A stretch of DNA of 64,000 bases from Monocercomonoides exilis (Eukaryota > Preaxostyla > Oxymonadida > Polymastigidae), in contig LSRY02000035.1 of assembly GCA_001643675.2 (NCBI GenBank), positions 310,001 through 374,000 of the forward strand, in the 5' to 3' direction. A program made the position numbers and the translations under genes. Positions 53,111-64,000 of this stretch are shown here, piece after piece (within the stretch, counting starts at the first letter, position 1; every line of letters starts with the position of its first letter). The notes beneath the pieces are model-generated. The model was not told where the DNA came from. It did no database searches and was given only the letters and a program-made list of their open reading frames with translations.

Positions 53111-54155
53111 ATTTCTTTTGACTTTTTTCAAAACAGAAGTTATTTATATGACGATTCAATGACGAAAACTATTTTTAATTTTTAATTAAAGTCTTTCTGA
53201 ATCAATAGAAATAGCAAATTTGGCATGTTTGATATTATATCATAATTAGTCCAAAACTATTTTTGTCATGCATTTTATCTTTTTAAATGAATCACTGTAA
53301 AGAATATATATATTTAAATAAAATTTTTTTTACTGTTCCATAATAATGATGTGTTTTGAATTTTGTGAACAAACACGATATGTTTGGGAACAGTCGAGGT
53401 AGACAAAAGAAAGGTGTGACAAAGATCTTTGTAATAATATTTAAACACGATTAATCGGAAAAGTTACGAAATGGAATTGTTTCTGATAACGATGTAGAAT
53501 GAAAATTATTTGTGATTATCAAAACATCGTAATTGTTGCAACGAAAAAAATTACTCATTCGAGAAGAAATTGAAATCAGAAATGATGTTCAGAAGAAACA
53601 TAGTGTGCAAACATCAAACAGCTCATAAGAAAAAGAAAAAGAAGCTGCAAAGGATATTGTATTGAAAGTTGAGTAGGTTTTGAAAAATGAAGAAAAAAGA
53701 AAAAGAAAAATATAGTTGCAAATTGTCTATCTGCTGTCTTTCTTCTCCTCCTTCTCTTCCTCTTCATTTTCGTCTACAAGCAGCACATCATTTCAAGTGC
53801 TTCAACAGACAAGAGAATGAAGCAATCACAATGGTTAATCATTTTGTAATGAAATCTTCTCAATCCGCCTGCCGCTTATAATCCAACTTACTCCTCCTCC
53901 TCCTCCTCCTCATTGGAATCAGCATCTGGTTCTGAAGAAAATAAAAGAGAAAGGAGAAAAGATCAAGGCGAAAGAAAAGAAAAAATAGTGAATGATGAAG
54001 AAGATGAAGTTAAAGCTTCATTTGCTCAAAAGCAATGGAATTGAAAGAAGAAAGAAGTCAAACTTTCATTAAACACAAAGCCAATTCTTGGAGAATATTT
54101 TGATGGTGTGCTGTTATTTTATTGTATTATTATTTCTAATGACTTTTAATTATTT

Positions 54156-54395
54156 GGGTGATTCTTTTTGAAAAGTCACAAATGTTTAATTTTCAAATAA
54201 ATCAATAATTTCGTATTTTTATGAAATTTTTGTCCGCGGACACCAAACTTCACAAACATGGAATCAATATCTTGATAATGCCATTTAAAACATTCTTGAG
54301 GAGATTTGTGAGGTGAAACAGAAATTTGAGCAAAATATGAAATTTTTGAAACATTAGATAATTAAACATTTGTGACTTTTCAAAAAGAATCACCC
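54156..54395. mobile_element. MITE-like TIR element, copy C (240 bp), nested
   Basis: Ends GGGTGATTCTTTTTGAAAAG and its inverted copy (...AAAAAGAATCACCC). Flanks are ATTT at 54152-54155 and 54396-54399. It has the same length as copy B and shares most of its sequence, including CATTCTTGAGGAGATTTGTG. It sits inside the 5.2-kb element. No ORF is present. Confidence 0.85.
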
Positions 54396-57300
54396 ATTTA
54401 ATGCTTTATTATTATTCTTTTGATCTCCAATTATTCTCCAATTTAGTGCTCAGATGTGCTACACCAATTTGTCTTCGATCCCGCACATTGCGCATCCAAA
54501 AGCGGCATTCAATCTCCTCCTCTGAAGATGGTCAAACAGAAAAAAGAGAGTCCGAATCCTTCGACTTTTTCATCCACAAATCAGTTTGTTATCAGTTCAG
54601 ATAACACCTACTTGTTTCTCAATGAACGTCACACAAAAACCGACAAAGCTGCTTTTTCCTCAAAAAATGCTTAATGTGTTTCCATCTCATTCACAACATA
54701 TGAAGCTATATTCCCCTTTTCTGTTTTAACTCACTCCACTGCACTCTTTATGAATAAAGACGACACATCTCCTTTTTCTCTTCCACAATATTATCACTAC
54801 TTAATTCCCAAGAAAATAATAAAACCACAATTTTCATCTTAATTCTTCCAAAAGCTCGTCTCCTTCGAATTGGTACTACTGGAAAGACAGTTTCACCTTC
54901 TTCCTGTTTGCGTGAAGACTCACTTTTTTTTCGTGAGAAGAGCAAAGAAAGGGACAAGAGCTAAAGTTCAGACTGAAACAGAAAGAAAGTCGGAAGATGA
55001 CCCACATGTTCTGCTTTTTGAGAAGCACAAGTAAACCATTCAGATGAAAAAATTTGAGAGTTTTGTTTGATTTTATTCGTCTGGATTCAATTTTAATTAA
55101 TAATATATTTGTCTCTCAATTTTTTTTTCCTTTTAATTCTTATTATTCCTCGTTCATATCTAGCCATTTATCTCCAGTGGTTCTATCTATATCGCCTCTT
55201 CTCCTCTCCCACAGCTTCCACTTGTTCCCATCACACCACTTTTCAAAGTTCTCCTCAGAATATACCGAACATATGAGCCGGAAGATCATCATTACAACGA
55301 ATTCACCTGCACATTTTTATCTTTCACTCAAAAAAGGCCGAATGAAAAGGCATTGAGAAGCATTGTGGCAGCATAAGAGCAGCCTTAACAGTCTGTTCAA
55401 CCATCTCAAACAGCAAAAATGAAATTTTTATCGAATGAAATCAGCGATTCTTCATTGGTTTAAGATGAACTTTTTTTATCTCATCTGGTTGAGATAACAA
55501 GAATGCCAAACTTCTCCTTCCTGATGTTCGCTTTGTTTCCGCGCAATATACCACCTGACTTAGAAGCGATAAAAGTGGATGGAAAGAAAAGTGAAATATT
55601 AAGTTTGAAGAGTGAAGGAGATGGAAACTGTGGGGAGAGGGAAGAACGAAAGGAAGAAGAAGAGATAGAAGAAATTTTGCTTAAGTTTGAGACAGTCAGC
55701 TGATCCATCGCATCACTTCGTATCAAAATAATTTTCATTTCCATCTCGGTTTTTTAGTTGCTTCCAATGCAGTCTTTATTTATTGAACCTGTTTTTCTCT
55801 TCACTTTGTCTTCATCATGATCACATCCATCACAATCTTAACTTTCGGGATTTCGAAAGTCTTCATCTCGATCCGCAAATAATCCTTCTTCCAAAGAGTT
55901 CTTGAAACTGATTAAGAGCTTAATTTAGCATGGGTAAGAAGCAGCTGCTTGGGATTTACGCGAGAAGGAACAAGGGCCGCATGATTGAGCTGTTGAATTG
56001 ACAGTTCTGACTGCTGATTATTCGTGTTTTTCCAGTCAACGTTAAGGAGTATATTACCAACACAGCACTAAAAAAAATTGCATTGAAAGCAACAGATTTT
56101 TGACTTTTCAGATCTCAGAATTAAAAATGAATAAAAAAATAATTTTGCTGAGTCATAAGAAATGCGAAACGTTATGAATGAAGTTTCTTTGTAAATTCAT
56201 CTTCATCGTTGAATAATTTCAAAAGCATTTCTCAGTTTTATTCATTTGTTTCTTCAAAAATCACTTCATTAATTGTCATTTAACATATTTTCTTTATGTT
56301 TGCAAGGCAAATTTGTCTCAAGATTAGCATTTTTTGACTTTATCGTTGAACTGCAAATTGATGAAAATTCTCTGCTTTTTGCCTTTCGCCAAACTCTCGT
56401 AATGTTCGTTCTGCTCTTCATTGAATAAAGCATAAGTGAACACTTATTATCCAAAACATGAACATTCATAAGACACTTCTTCTCCTTCTTCTGCATCGAC
56501 ATCTGCTTTTCCTGTGTAAACACGAGTGCTTCTTACAGAAAAAAAAGTTGTTATTCTTAATGATGAGTATTCTCCCAACATCACAGACATTATCCTCTGA
56601 GATGCGAATTCATTCCTGAACAAAGCATCAGACAAGCAGTGTGTAGTGAACGGTATCAAGTTTTCGAGCATGAGGCTAATATTCTCCGTTGGTCTGAATA
56701 GCAAAACGTACTGATGTCAGACGCGCAACAGTCTCTCCAGTTGAACTTTGAATCGAACGTTGACTCTTCAGTCGACAAAACGTAAACATTAATATTATTC
56801 ACCGGAAACATTTTGGAATTTGTATTTGTGCGAAATAGCTTGAATAATCAGGCAGAATCATTTTTTTATTCGACATTCTTGCCTTGAAATTAGACAGAGA
56901 AGGGTTCGAGGCTGAAGATGGGATATTTTTGATGGCCTGACTGGAGGAAAGAAAAACACATCCACTTCTTCTCGAAGAAACATTCTTATTTCAAATTTCT
57001 TCGTATGTCTTGAGCTGTCCCTTCTTGTTAGACCACCCAACCTGCACCTTGTCTGTTATGAACTCTTCCATCCCGGCTTGCTGTCTGAGTGGCAAAAGGG
57101 AATATGATACTGCTTTAAGCTGTTGAGCAACAGAATAGCAACTCTTCTTTGAGTTAGGCACTTCAGCAGAACAACTTTGTCTTTGTCCCATTTTCTGTTC
57201 ATGGCACTCTTTTCGGTTTTCGTCTTTAATCTGTTTCGTTCGCTTTCAGTTGGGGTGAATTGTCGATTCAATCGATTCCATTTGTTATTTCCATATCCTC

Positions 57301-57983
57301 GCCTGCTGCTAATGCTTGTCCAGTACTTTTTCATTTTTCTTCTTTATCGAAAAAGCGACATGCTTTTCATCTATTAATCGGCAGTTTATTAACTTCCAAT
57401 TGACTTTGTGTTGTTCGAATTCAATTTCTTTGAAGGCTATAAGCTTCAGTCTTTTGAAGGCGAACTGGATGAATCATTAAAGGATGCAAAAAGATAGAAA
57501 TAAAATGTTTGGAATGAATACAGATGTCAATGCTTTATTATTCTTTAATTTGTATTTTCCAAATAGTGTGAATAAAATCCGAATGTTTTCAAATTCAAAA
57601 AATTGTTTTTGTATTTTCAAATCATTTTTGTTAATTGCTTGATTGTAACTTTTGAGTGCATTCGTTTCATCTTCCAAAACCTTGATCCGTTGTTCTCAAA
57701 TCAAAGATGCCTTTATTTTTTCGTAATTCGATTGAAGCTTCAGAAATGTGTTCTTTTGATATTCAAACTTAATAACCCGACCATGAAAAAATTATTTCTA
57801 AAAAAAATAAGTCATAATGAATTTCAGATGCAAGGCTAAAATTTTGAAAGAAAAAAGTTCATTGTGAATCATAAAAAAAATAAAATACAATAAAAAAAAA
57901 AAAAAAACACTCGACACAGGTTCATTCTTTCGACCGACACGCATCGCTAAAAATTTCCTTGTCGCAAAGGCCTAATTATATGG

Positions 57984-59776
57984 GGCAAATTTTTATGCTT
58001 TTATGAAAAAATAACAATTTTTTCCAAACTTTTACTGATATTATATCACTTTAAATCTAACATTTTTATTTGAAAAATTATTAAAATTTTTAAAAACTGA
58101 AAAAAAATATTCGAAAATATTGAGTGGAACAAAAATCATAAAGCAACAAAAATTTTGTGCCAATGGGTGATAATTTTTGAAACAACGATTTTTCATACAA
58201 ATATTTCAGTTTGAAAATCCACTTTGATTTTCTGAAAATAAACACTAAAAAGTTGTTTCTCCTTTCAAATATAATTTTTTCATGACTGAAATCTCAAACA
58301 TAGTCGTTTTAAACAATTATCATGCTTTTTTTCTTTGAAAGAATAATTCCTCTCCCAAAAAAAAAAAAAATAATAAAAATTTTGAAAAATCAATATACCG
58401 AAAAAAGTTATGATAAAAAAACTCACACAATTTATAGATATTATATTTTAAAACATTTATTTTTTATGTGGGTGTGATTGTGTGTATTGCTTATAATAAT
58501 TCAAAAAAGAAAAATTTCCTCTTTTTTGCAAGAAAAGTATTTCGCAATAGAAAATGTGAACTTTTCAATTAGATAATGAATTTTTATTGTCATTTTGCTG
58601 ATCATTTTTGTTATCAAAATTTCGTTCAAATGGTGCAAAACACTTTGCTTCAGGTGTTTTCATTGAAAAATTATGAACTTTTCATTGACTTTTTAAGATC
58701 AAAGAACACAATAAAATGGGTCCATTTTTTGACATTCGTGAAATGTTGGATAACTTTGCGTTTTGATTTCAACAATGCCTGTTCACGGATATGAAAATCA
58801 TAATTTTTTAAAATCTGAGAATGCGAAACAAAGTTATGAGTGAAGCAATTTGTCAATGCCTTGTGCAAAGAATGCTTGAAAGAGCATATTTTCCCTTAAG
58901 TTTTGATCAAATTTTTTTTAATGTGAATTTTTTTTTGTGATATCCAATTGTTCATTCATATTATTTGTGATGCTGTTATTGTAGAATATATTTTGTCAAT
59001 AATTTGTTAAGGATCATATCTTTTCAAAAACCTGTATGATTTTTGATTTCTTTAAGGATCAGTCAAATGATTTTCGTTTTTTTTATTACAAAAGTTACAG
59101 ATTGTTGAGTTTTATTGATCCTTCAAAATTCCAGTGTTGAATATTTAACAACTTATGAAAAAATAAAATCGAATTTCTTTGTAAATTCTACGTGACATTC
59201 AGTTATAATCAAAATATGATCACCAATGAATGAAAAAATGAAAATTTTGTTGCCAACAGTGTGATTATCATGAATGCCGACTTTTTTATGAAATACTTAT
59301 CTGCGAAAAGTTTTTTGTTTTTTGAAAATAAAAAAATATTTTGTAATAGATAAATGCATTTCAATTGCTTCAAAAGCTGATGCCTGAGATCATAGAAAGA
59401 AATTGATGCCATTAGAAAGCTATTTCACTAATTAATGTTCATTTATATCCTTTTTAAAAATATATAAATAAAAAAATTTTTCGTTAAAAAACTATAGATT
59501 ACCAAAATTAAACACATGATTTTATTGTGTTTTATTTAATAAAAGCAGTTTTTCGATGCCGTTGAAAATTAATAAGAAATAAAAAGTGAATTATATTTAT
59601 ATTTCAAAAGTTTTTTTAGTCAAATTTTGTGGAACATAATTTCATAGACGAAGGCATCAAAAAAATGCAGTTTAATGTTTATATTAACAAAATCTATCTT
59701 CTTATTTTGAAAAATTTATTTAATTTGTTTTATTATTTTTTTTCACAAAAAATTTTATAATGTATAATAAAATAAA
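57984..59776. other. Intergenic, AT-rich, no gene seen
   Basis: Low-complexity A/T-rich sequence. At 58165 it contains one end (GGGTGATAATTTTTGAAA) like that of MITE copy A, without a recognisable partner end nearby. No gene was found. Confidence 0.5.
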
Positions 59777-60022
59777 ATGTCTAAATTATTTTGAAAAGTT
59801 CCTTTTGTTTAATTCTCAGGTCAAAATGAAAAATGAATATTTTCATCAAATTTTCATATTAACTCACCAAAATTTATTAGAATGTGAATAATAACATTGT
59901 CAAGCATTAATCCACATTTTAATAAATTTTGGTGAGTTAATATGAAAATTTGATGAAAATATTCATTTTTCATTTTGACCTGAGAATTAAACAAAAGGAA
60001 CTTTTCAAAAAAATTTTGACAT
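59777..60022. repeat. 246-bp hairpin repeat
   Basis: Left arm 59777-59879 (TTTTGAAAAGTTCCTTTTGT near its start) and right arm 59921-60022 are near-perfect inverted copies, separated by about 41 nt that also partly pair. A foldback element or MITE remnant is likely. No clear target duplication was seen. Confidence 0.8.
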
Positions 60023-60375
60023 ATCTTCATAATCCTTTCAGTAATTTATCAACAACATAGAAAAAAAAAAGAAAATAAAAAAATAATTTTTTTTTGCAGT
60101 TTTATTCCGATGTTCAAATTTGTCATTATTTTCTAAGAAAAATGTTGTTTATCTTTTCATTGAAAAATTAAATTTATTTATGAATAAATACAACAATAGT
60201 ATGTTTTTATAATTATTTCGCAACTGAGTCTTTTTTATTGTAAAATTTTCATGAAGATGTATATTTATCTCCACATGGCCATGCTCTCAACTTCATTGAA
60301 TCAATGATAATTATAAAAAAAAAATTCGAAAAAACACAATTAAAAATAAGTGATTATCATTACATAATATATATT

Positions 60376-61402
60376 ATGGGTCAAAAACCAAACGTTTTCA
60401 TGCCACCAAAGAAAACTTCACAAGAAAAACTTCTCAAGAAAAGAGAAGCTGGCTGGGATGATCGCACACATCAACAGAAACTGCCTGAATACAATCCGTT
60501 ATACGATAAACATCTAAGGCAATTTTTTGAAAAGTATGTAACATTTTACATTTTTTAACATTTAAAATGATCCAAATGATTTTTTCAGTCCAAAAGTTCA
60601 AAGTTATTTTCTAGCTAATGGATTTATAGATAAAGAGGGACATGTAATTGATTTAGAAAAAAATAAAGCAAAAATGCTTATCATTGAACAAGAGTTTAAG
60701 TTTGTTAAAACTGCTTTTATTTAACACTACAATTTATAACAACATATATATTATTGATCTTGCATTTGTTATAGACGAGCAGAACGAGAAGAATATCTTC
60801 TTTTGAAGGAAGAAGAAAGAAGAAGAGTTTGATTCTCTTTGTTTATCAACAATTAATATATTTTTGTTTAGAAACTAGCCAAAGAGGGGAAAGTTGATCC
60901 TTCTCTCGGAAGATCATTCTCAAATGAATCATCTTCTCCGAAAAAAAAGAAAAAAAAGAAGTTGTCAAAAAAAGGGAAACTTGGAAATACGTCAGGATCA
61001 CATGAATTAAATTCAACAGAAAACTCAATGGAAGGAGGACAGAATAGTTTTGGTTATGATGATGATTATGGAAGTGATAAAACTGAAGAACAAAACGAAG
61101 ACAAAAAGGAGTATGATCAAGAAAAAGATGAATTTCATGGAGATGACTATACAACCAAAGAAAGTGAAGAACACGGTCAGAGTGCTGAAAACTCTGCTTA
61201 CGAAAAAAAAGAGGAAGAAGAAAGAGAACGGGCAATTTCGAGTCAAAACAAAGAAGGGTCGGAACAAGAACGAGAAATAGAAAGAGAGCAAACTTCTACT
61301 GATGAAGGCTACAAGGAACAATCAACCCAGGACCAAGATGAAAAAGAAAGAGAAAAGAAAGATGTAGATGAAACGAAAATGACAACCAATGAAAATAACT
61401 GA
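60376..61402 (+). CDS. Unrecognised charged protein with conserved-looking N-terminal part
   Basis: Four exons (60376-60533, 60589-60699, 60775-60826, 60872-61402) join in consistent phase to 283 aa. The N-terminal 105 residues look like a real conserved domain: KKREAGWDDRTHQQKLPEYN, then LYDKHLRQFFENPKVQSYFL and ANGFIDKEGHVIDLEKNKAK, followed by a charged helix RAEREEYLLLKEEERRR. This tail-and-coil arrangement is seen in several small ciliary or coiled-coil proteins, but I cannot name the family. The rest, after a Lys-rich stretch (residues about 125-140), is Glu/Lys/Ser/Asp-rich and probably disordered, like a nuclear or scaffold tail. The ATG at 60376 gives MGQKPNVFMPPKK. No membrane segment or signal peptide is present. 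Confidence 0.7.
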
Positions 61403-62015
61403 ATGAACTCCACACATCATGAATGCTTATTCTCATCAACCTTATACTATCTACTAGCTTTCTGTGTCAAAAATATTTTTCTTCCTCAATTATCTTATAT
61501 TTTTATATGTCTGCTTATTCTGAAGATGCTTCCATATAGAATAGCAATTAACTTTCTATTTGTGTAAATCTCTCACATAATCGTACTTCCTTCAGAATGC
61601 TATCATTTCAGTAATCTATCATTTTTTCTTTTCATCTTTCTCTCCAAATGTGTGAACTTTTTAAATATTATTTTCGGCAATAAACCTTCACTTTTTTCGT
61701 AGCTAATAAGCAAACATTCGTGCTTTCATGGGCTAATTCCATTTATTACTATTTTCCCTCCTTTTCAGAAATTTGTTTTAAATAAAGTACCTTCTGTCAA
61801 ATAATTCGAAGGCAATTTACGTCAGATTAATTTCTTTTAACCATTTAAAATAAAAACAAGAAGATTTACACGCAAGAAGAAACTATTTGAATATTTGACG
61901 TGAAGCGAATGAATAAGAAAAGATTAAACACTACACTTAAATTAAAAAAAGAAACCAGGTCCAGACAAATTTACAAAAAAGATAAAATAAGAGTTGAATG
62001 TTTGTAATGTAATAC
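61403..62015. other. Intergenic between convergent genes
   Basis: This is the spacer between the 3' ends of the charged protein gene and the BiP gene. It is less AT-rich than other gaps and probably contains both 3' UTRs. No gene was seen. Confidence 0.5.
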
Positions 62016-64000
62016 CTACAATTCAGCATGCTCTTCATCACCTTCTGAATCATCGTCATCTGCACTCGAACCCTGAACACCCAGAAGTGGTTCCACAATT
62101 TCTTTCAACTCTTTGAGTTTCTCTTCGTTTTCTTCCTTCTCAGAATCTGGGTTCTCCTTCAGCCAATCAGAGACATCGCTAACTGCATCTTCAACTTTGG
62201 TCTTTTCCTCCTCGTTCAGTCTAAGGTTCACTTCGCTTTCAGCATCATCTAATTGCTTCCTTAGATCTGATGTGTATGTCTCTAAATCATTGCGAGATTT
62301 CACATTGGCAAGAGCCATCTCGTCCTGTTGCTTGAATTCTTCTGCTTCTCTTGTCATTCTCTCAATTTCTTCTGGTGTCAAACGTCCTTTGTCATTTGTA
62401 ATCACGATAGACTCTTTAAGTCCCATGGCTTTTTCCTCTGCTGTAACTGAAAGAATCTGGTTGGCATCAATTTCAAAGGTGACTTCAATTTGTGGCTCTC
62501 CTCTCTTTGCTGGTGGAATGTTTGACATAGTGAATGTTCCCAATGCGTGATTATCTTTTGTAAGTGGTCTTTCTCCTTCAAACACTTGAATAAGCACATA
62601 GTCCTGGTTATCTTGTGGTGTTGAAAATGTCTTGGTTTTTTTGCATGGAATAATGGTTCCTCTCTCGACGATTGGAGTCATCACACCACCAACTGTCTCA
62701 ATTCCAAGAGTCAATGCAGCTCTGTCAATAATAACCATATCTCTATCTAATGTCTGATTTTTCGAGTCAGAAAGAAGTCCGGCTTGGATGGCTGCACCGT
62801 AGGCAACAGCTTCATCTGGGTTAATTCCTTTTGCAAGCTCTCTTCCATTGAAGAAGTCTCTAACAAGTTGTTGAATCTTTGGAATACGTGAGGAACCACC
62901 AACCATCACGATATCGTCAATATCTCCCTTCTTAAGGTTTGCATCCTTCAGCACTTGTTCAATTGGCTTCAAGGTTCCTCTGAACAGATCAGCATTCAAT
63001 TCTTCAAATCTTGCACGAGTCAAAGTCTCCCTGAAATCTTGTCCTTCAAAGAAATTATCAATTTCAATAATTGCTTGATATGAAGTTGACAACACGCACT
63101 TTGCCTTTTCAACTTCTCGACGCAATTTTTGCATGCAACGATGGTTGGTTGATACGTCGAGTCCAGTCTTCTTTTGCCACAATTTAAGCAAGTGAGTAAC
63201 AACACGTTGATCAAAATCTTCTCCTCCCAAGTGAGTATCTCCGTTTGTGGATAACACCTCAAAAACGCCCTCATCAATTTGAAGAAGAGATACATCAAAT
63301 GTCCCTCCACCAAGATCATAAACAAGAATATTTCTCTCTGCATCATATTTCTTATCCATACCGTATGCAATAGCTGCAGCTGTAGGCTCATTCAAAACAC
63401 GCATCACGTTCATTCCAGCAATGGTACCTGCATCCTTTGTTGCTTGACGTTGTGCATCATTGAAATAAGCAGGGCAAGTGACAACAGCATGAGTAACAGT
63501 TTTGGACAAATAATCTTGAGCAATTGTTTTCATCTTCGTTAAAACCATGGCAGAAATTTCTTCAGGTGAAAATATTTTCGATTCCTTTTTAACCATGACT
63601 TCAACCATTGGTTTTCCTTCCTTATTCACAAGTTTAAATGGGTAGAGCTTAGCATCACGTTTAACTTCCGGATCGTCCCATCTTCGTCCAATTAGTCTTT
63701 TCATATCATATAACGTATTAGTTGGGTTGAGAGACACTTGAGATTTGGCCGCATCACCAATTAATCGATCAGTTTCCGTGAATGCAACCCATGAAGGAGT
63801 TGTTCTATGACCCAATTCGTTGGCAATAATTTCAACACGACCATTTTGATATACACCGACACAACTGTAAGTTGTTCCAAGATCAATACCAATCACAGTT
63901 CCGACTGATGTAAAATCAAATGAAGATCAAAAAATATTCGGACGTGAAATTTTAAAATCTTTCAAAATATTTTCGTTACAAACCTTTTGGCTTTCCATCT
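62016..64000 (-). CDS. ER-type HSP70 (BiP/GRP78), 5' end beyond the window
   Basis: This is an ATP-driven chaperone of the ER lumen. The main exon is 63904-62016 and a short upstream exon (64000-63984, DGKPK) joins it in phase 1 to read [19 protein letters not shown], the BiP entry to the nucleotide-binding domain. Visible hallmarks are [38 protein letters not shown], then linker-proximal [18 protein letters not shown] and the substrate-binding domain with [20 protein letters not shown]. The chain ends [18 protein letters not shown] at the very end is a variant of the usual HDEL/KDEL retrieval signal. The rest of exon 1, including the signal peptide, lies outside the window. No frame problems were seen. 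Confidence 0.95.

Larger units (their letters stand above)
52798..57973. mobile_element. 5176-bp DNA-transposon-like element with short TIRs and 10-bp TSD
   Basis: The left end is AGGCCTTTACGACA and the inverted right end is AGGCCTTTGCGACA, 13 of 14 matching. Immediately outside both ends is the same 10-mer AATTATATGG (52788-52797 and 57974-57983). Near each end are GTCGA/GACAG-rich subterminal motifs (52830-53110; 57908-57965), as in transposase-binding regions. A 9-10-bp duplication is typical of Mutator-like elements. Inside, no intact transposase could be found. ORFs are short and in several frames, so the element is non-autonomous or decayed. It carries a nested MITE at 54156, so insertion of that MITE is later. 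Confidence 0.72.

Noticed and set aside
55481-57400. Short ORFs inside the 5.2-kb element considered as a transposase
   Set aside because: No DDE/D spacing, zinc finger or known transposase motif could be recognised, and the frames are broken.

Overview
The window is nuclear DNA from an AT-rich unicellular eukaryote. Genes are broken by many short spliceosomal introns, mostly 40-70 nt and often with GTTTGY-like donors. Genes stop on TAA, TAG and TGA, so the standard code applies. Several proteins carry extreme Ser, Asp and Gln homopolymers. A TmcB-like ('tiny macrocysts') membrane/TPR giant protein and a decayed copy of a large beta-helix-like surface family fit an oxymonad/Preaxostyla-type anaerobic flagellate. 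This placement is an inference from family content. No prokaryotic features, tRNA, rRNA or CRISPR were seen.

Layout, left to right: 3' end of a steroid-5-alpha-reductase/polyprenol-reductase family gene (+); poly(ADP-ribose) glycohydrolase (-, five exons); Gly/Tyr-rich protein (-); a 2.4-kb gene-free stretch with two related TIR elements; a 770-bp palindrome; p24/TMED cargo receptor (+); Derlin (-); Arf-like GTPase (+) whose first exon is only ATG; a 2201-aa TmcB-like multi-membrane protein ending in a hemerythrin-like domain (+); a 614-aa unrecognised Lys/Asp-rich protein (+); an EamA transporter with a huge low-complexity tail (-); a 4306-aa three-RRM protein with one 12.6-kb exon (-); a surface-protein pseudogene (+); an MFSD1-like MFS transporter (+) with a 2.6-kb (TTTA)n array in one intron; ribosomal protein L26 (-); a small EF-hand-like gene (+); a 5.2-kb TIR element with a 10-bp target duplication and a nested MITE; hairpin repeats; an unrecognised charged protein (+); and BiP-type HSP70 (-), cut by the window edge.

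There is no operon-like organisation. A loose theme is the endomembrane system: Derlin, BiP and p24 act in ER folding, ERAD and ER-Golgi traffic, the reductase is possibly for dolichol or lipid, and two multi-pass transporters are present. The most novel items are the TmcB-hemerythrin fusion (a candidate membrane oxygen or iron sensor), the giant RRM protein, and the mobile/repeat content: a MITE family with 4-bp duplications, the 5.2-kb element, and the intronic TTTA array. Exon boundaries were worked out by hand from frame, GT/AG and family conservation. Most are frame-consistent, and the unresolved ones are flagged.
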